This document shows, piece by piece, positions 7,297-7,849 of a stretch of DNA of 7,849 nt. The position numbers were made by a program, and so were the translations under genes. Source of the DNA: Myxococcales bacterium. GTDB lineage: Bacteria > Myxococcota_A > UBA9160 > SMWR01. Below the pieces are notes generated by a model, which worked only from the letters and a program-made list of their open reading frames with translations, searched no databases and had not been told where the DNA came from. How positions within the stretch are numbered: the first letter of the stretch is position 1; every line of letters starts with the position of its first letter. The stretch is from the NCBI GenBank assembly GCA_022572485.1, contig JACZVU010000127.1, positions 1 through 7,849 of the forward strand, given 5' to 3'.

Positions 7297-7849
7297 ATGC
7301 AAGAGCAATTGGTCGCAAGAAATTGGCGTGAACTGATTCGTCCTCGAATACTCGAGTCGGACGATTCCCAGGCGGACCACTACGGGAAGTTTTCCTGTGA
7401 GCCGCTCGAGCGCGGCTTTGGTACCACGCTGGGCAACGCGCTTCGCCGCGTGCTTCTCTCGTCCCTTCAGGGTGCGGCGATCACGTCTGTTCGCGTCGAA
7501 GGTGTGATGCACGAATTTTCGACCGTGCCTGGGGTGATGGAAGACATGTGCGATGTCGTCCTCAATCTCAAGGACGTCCGACTTCGGGTTCACTCCGAGG
7601 AACAGAAGTTGCTGCGCATCCACCCCAAGGGCGAGGGGATCTTGACGGCGGGCGACTTGGTCGCCGAGGACTCATCCATTGAAGTCCTCAATCCGGAGCA
7701 TAAGATCGCAACGCTCTCTGCGGAAGCCGACGTCGAGATGGAGCTCACGGTCGGTGTAGGCAAGGGCTACCGACCGGCGGAAGCAAACAAGAGCGAAGAC
7801 ATGCCAATCGGAACCATTCCGATCGATTCGATCTTCTCGCCAGTCCGCC
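7297..7849 (+). CDS. rpoA: RNA polymerase alpha subunit (3' end cut by window)
   Basis: The alpha subunit dimerises to start RNA polymerase assembly and, through its C-terminal domain, contacts promoters and activators. The visible 184 codons cover most of the N-terminal domain: a short leader (MQEQLVARNWRELIRPRIL), then FSCEPLERGFGTTLGNALRR (32-51), whose NALRR holds the conserved arginine used for beta contact, followed by VLLSSLQGAAITSVRVEGVM (52-71) and HEFSTVPGVMEDMCDVVLNL (72-91). The final visible bases encode PIGTIPIDSIFSPV, matching the end of the dimerisation/insert region, and the frame remains open at base 7849. GGGGG at 7284-7288 gives an 8-base spacer to ATG 7297; an in-frame TTG at 7291 is less likely. 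The leader NWRELIRP resembles deltaproteobacterial-type alpha subunits. rplQ is expected just outside the window. Confidence 0.98.
   Translation, partial: MQEQLVARNWRELIRPRILESDDSQADHYGKFSCEPLERGFGTTLGNALRRVLLSSLQGAAITSVRVEGVMHEFSTVPGVMEDMCDVVLNLKDVRLRVHSEEQKLLRIHPKGEGILTAGDLVAEDSSIEVLNPEHKIATLSAEADVEMELTVGVGKGYRPAEANKSEDMPIGTIPIDSIFSPVR

Noticed and set aside
6534..7298. 254-codon minus-strand frame opposite rpsK and rpsD
   Set aside because: It is the antisense shadow of rpsK and rpsD; its composition is explained by those genes and no protein family is recognisable.

Overview
This window is an almost gap-free piece of a bacterial spc/alpha ribosomal-protein locus, read entirely on the + strand. 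The order is rplE (partial) - rpsH - rplF - rplR - rpsE - rpmD - rplO - secY - adk - map - rpmJ - rpsM - rpsK - rpsD - rpoA (partial). No stretch of 300 bases lacks a gene; the longest gap is 37 bases (rplR-rpsE). I see no mobile elements, tRNA or rRNA genes, CRISPR arrays, convincing promoters or intrinsic terminators.

The organism is a bacterium of moderately high GC. The order secY-adk-map-rpmJ-rpsM-rpsK-rpsD-rpoA and the RpoA and S4 sequences look to me like a deltaproteobacterial-type lineage (Myxococcota, Desulfobacterota, Binatota or relatives). That is a judgement from memory of family sequences, and the short-LID adenylate kinase is less typical there, so the placement is tentative.

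Layout: positions 1-1873 carry 50S/30S genes for L5, S8, L6 and L18 with very short spacers. Positions 1911-5691 form a tightly coupled block (rpsE, rpmD, rplO, secY, adk, map) in which each start codon overlaps the previous stop by 1 or 4 bases. Positions 5711-7262 carry L36, S13, S11 and S4 (alpha-operon part), followed by rpoA from 7297, which runs off the end. Together the genes make ribosome components, the SecY translocon channel, adenylate kinase, the methionine aminopeptidase that trims new proteins, and the RNA polymerase alpha subunit.

The points of interest are departures from the usual layout. rpsN (S14) is missing between rplE and rpsH, and a 4-codon minicistron with its own Shine-Dalgarno sits in its place. 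infA (IF-1) is missing between map and rpmJ. rpsK starts at TTG, overlapping the stop of a two-codon ATG ORF. The adenylate kinase has a short LID and a Ser in place of the usual Asp in its STGD motif. I do not see a previously undescribed system; this is a housekeeping region with some lineage-specific details.
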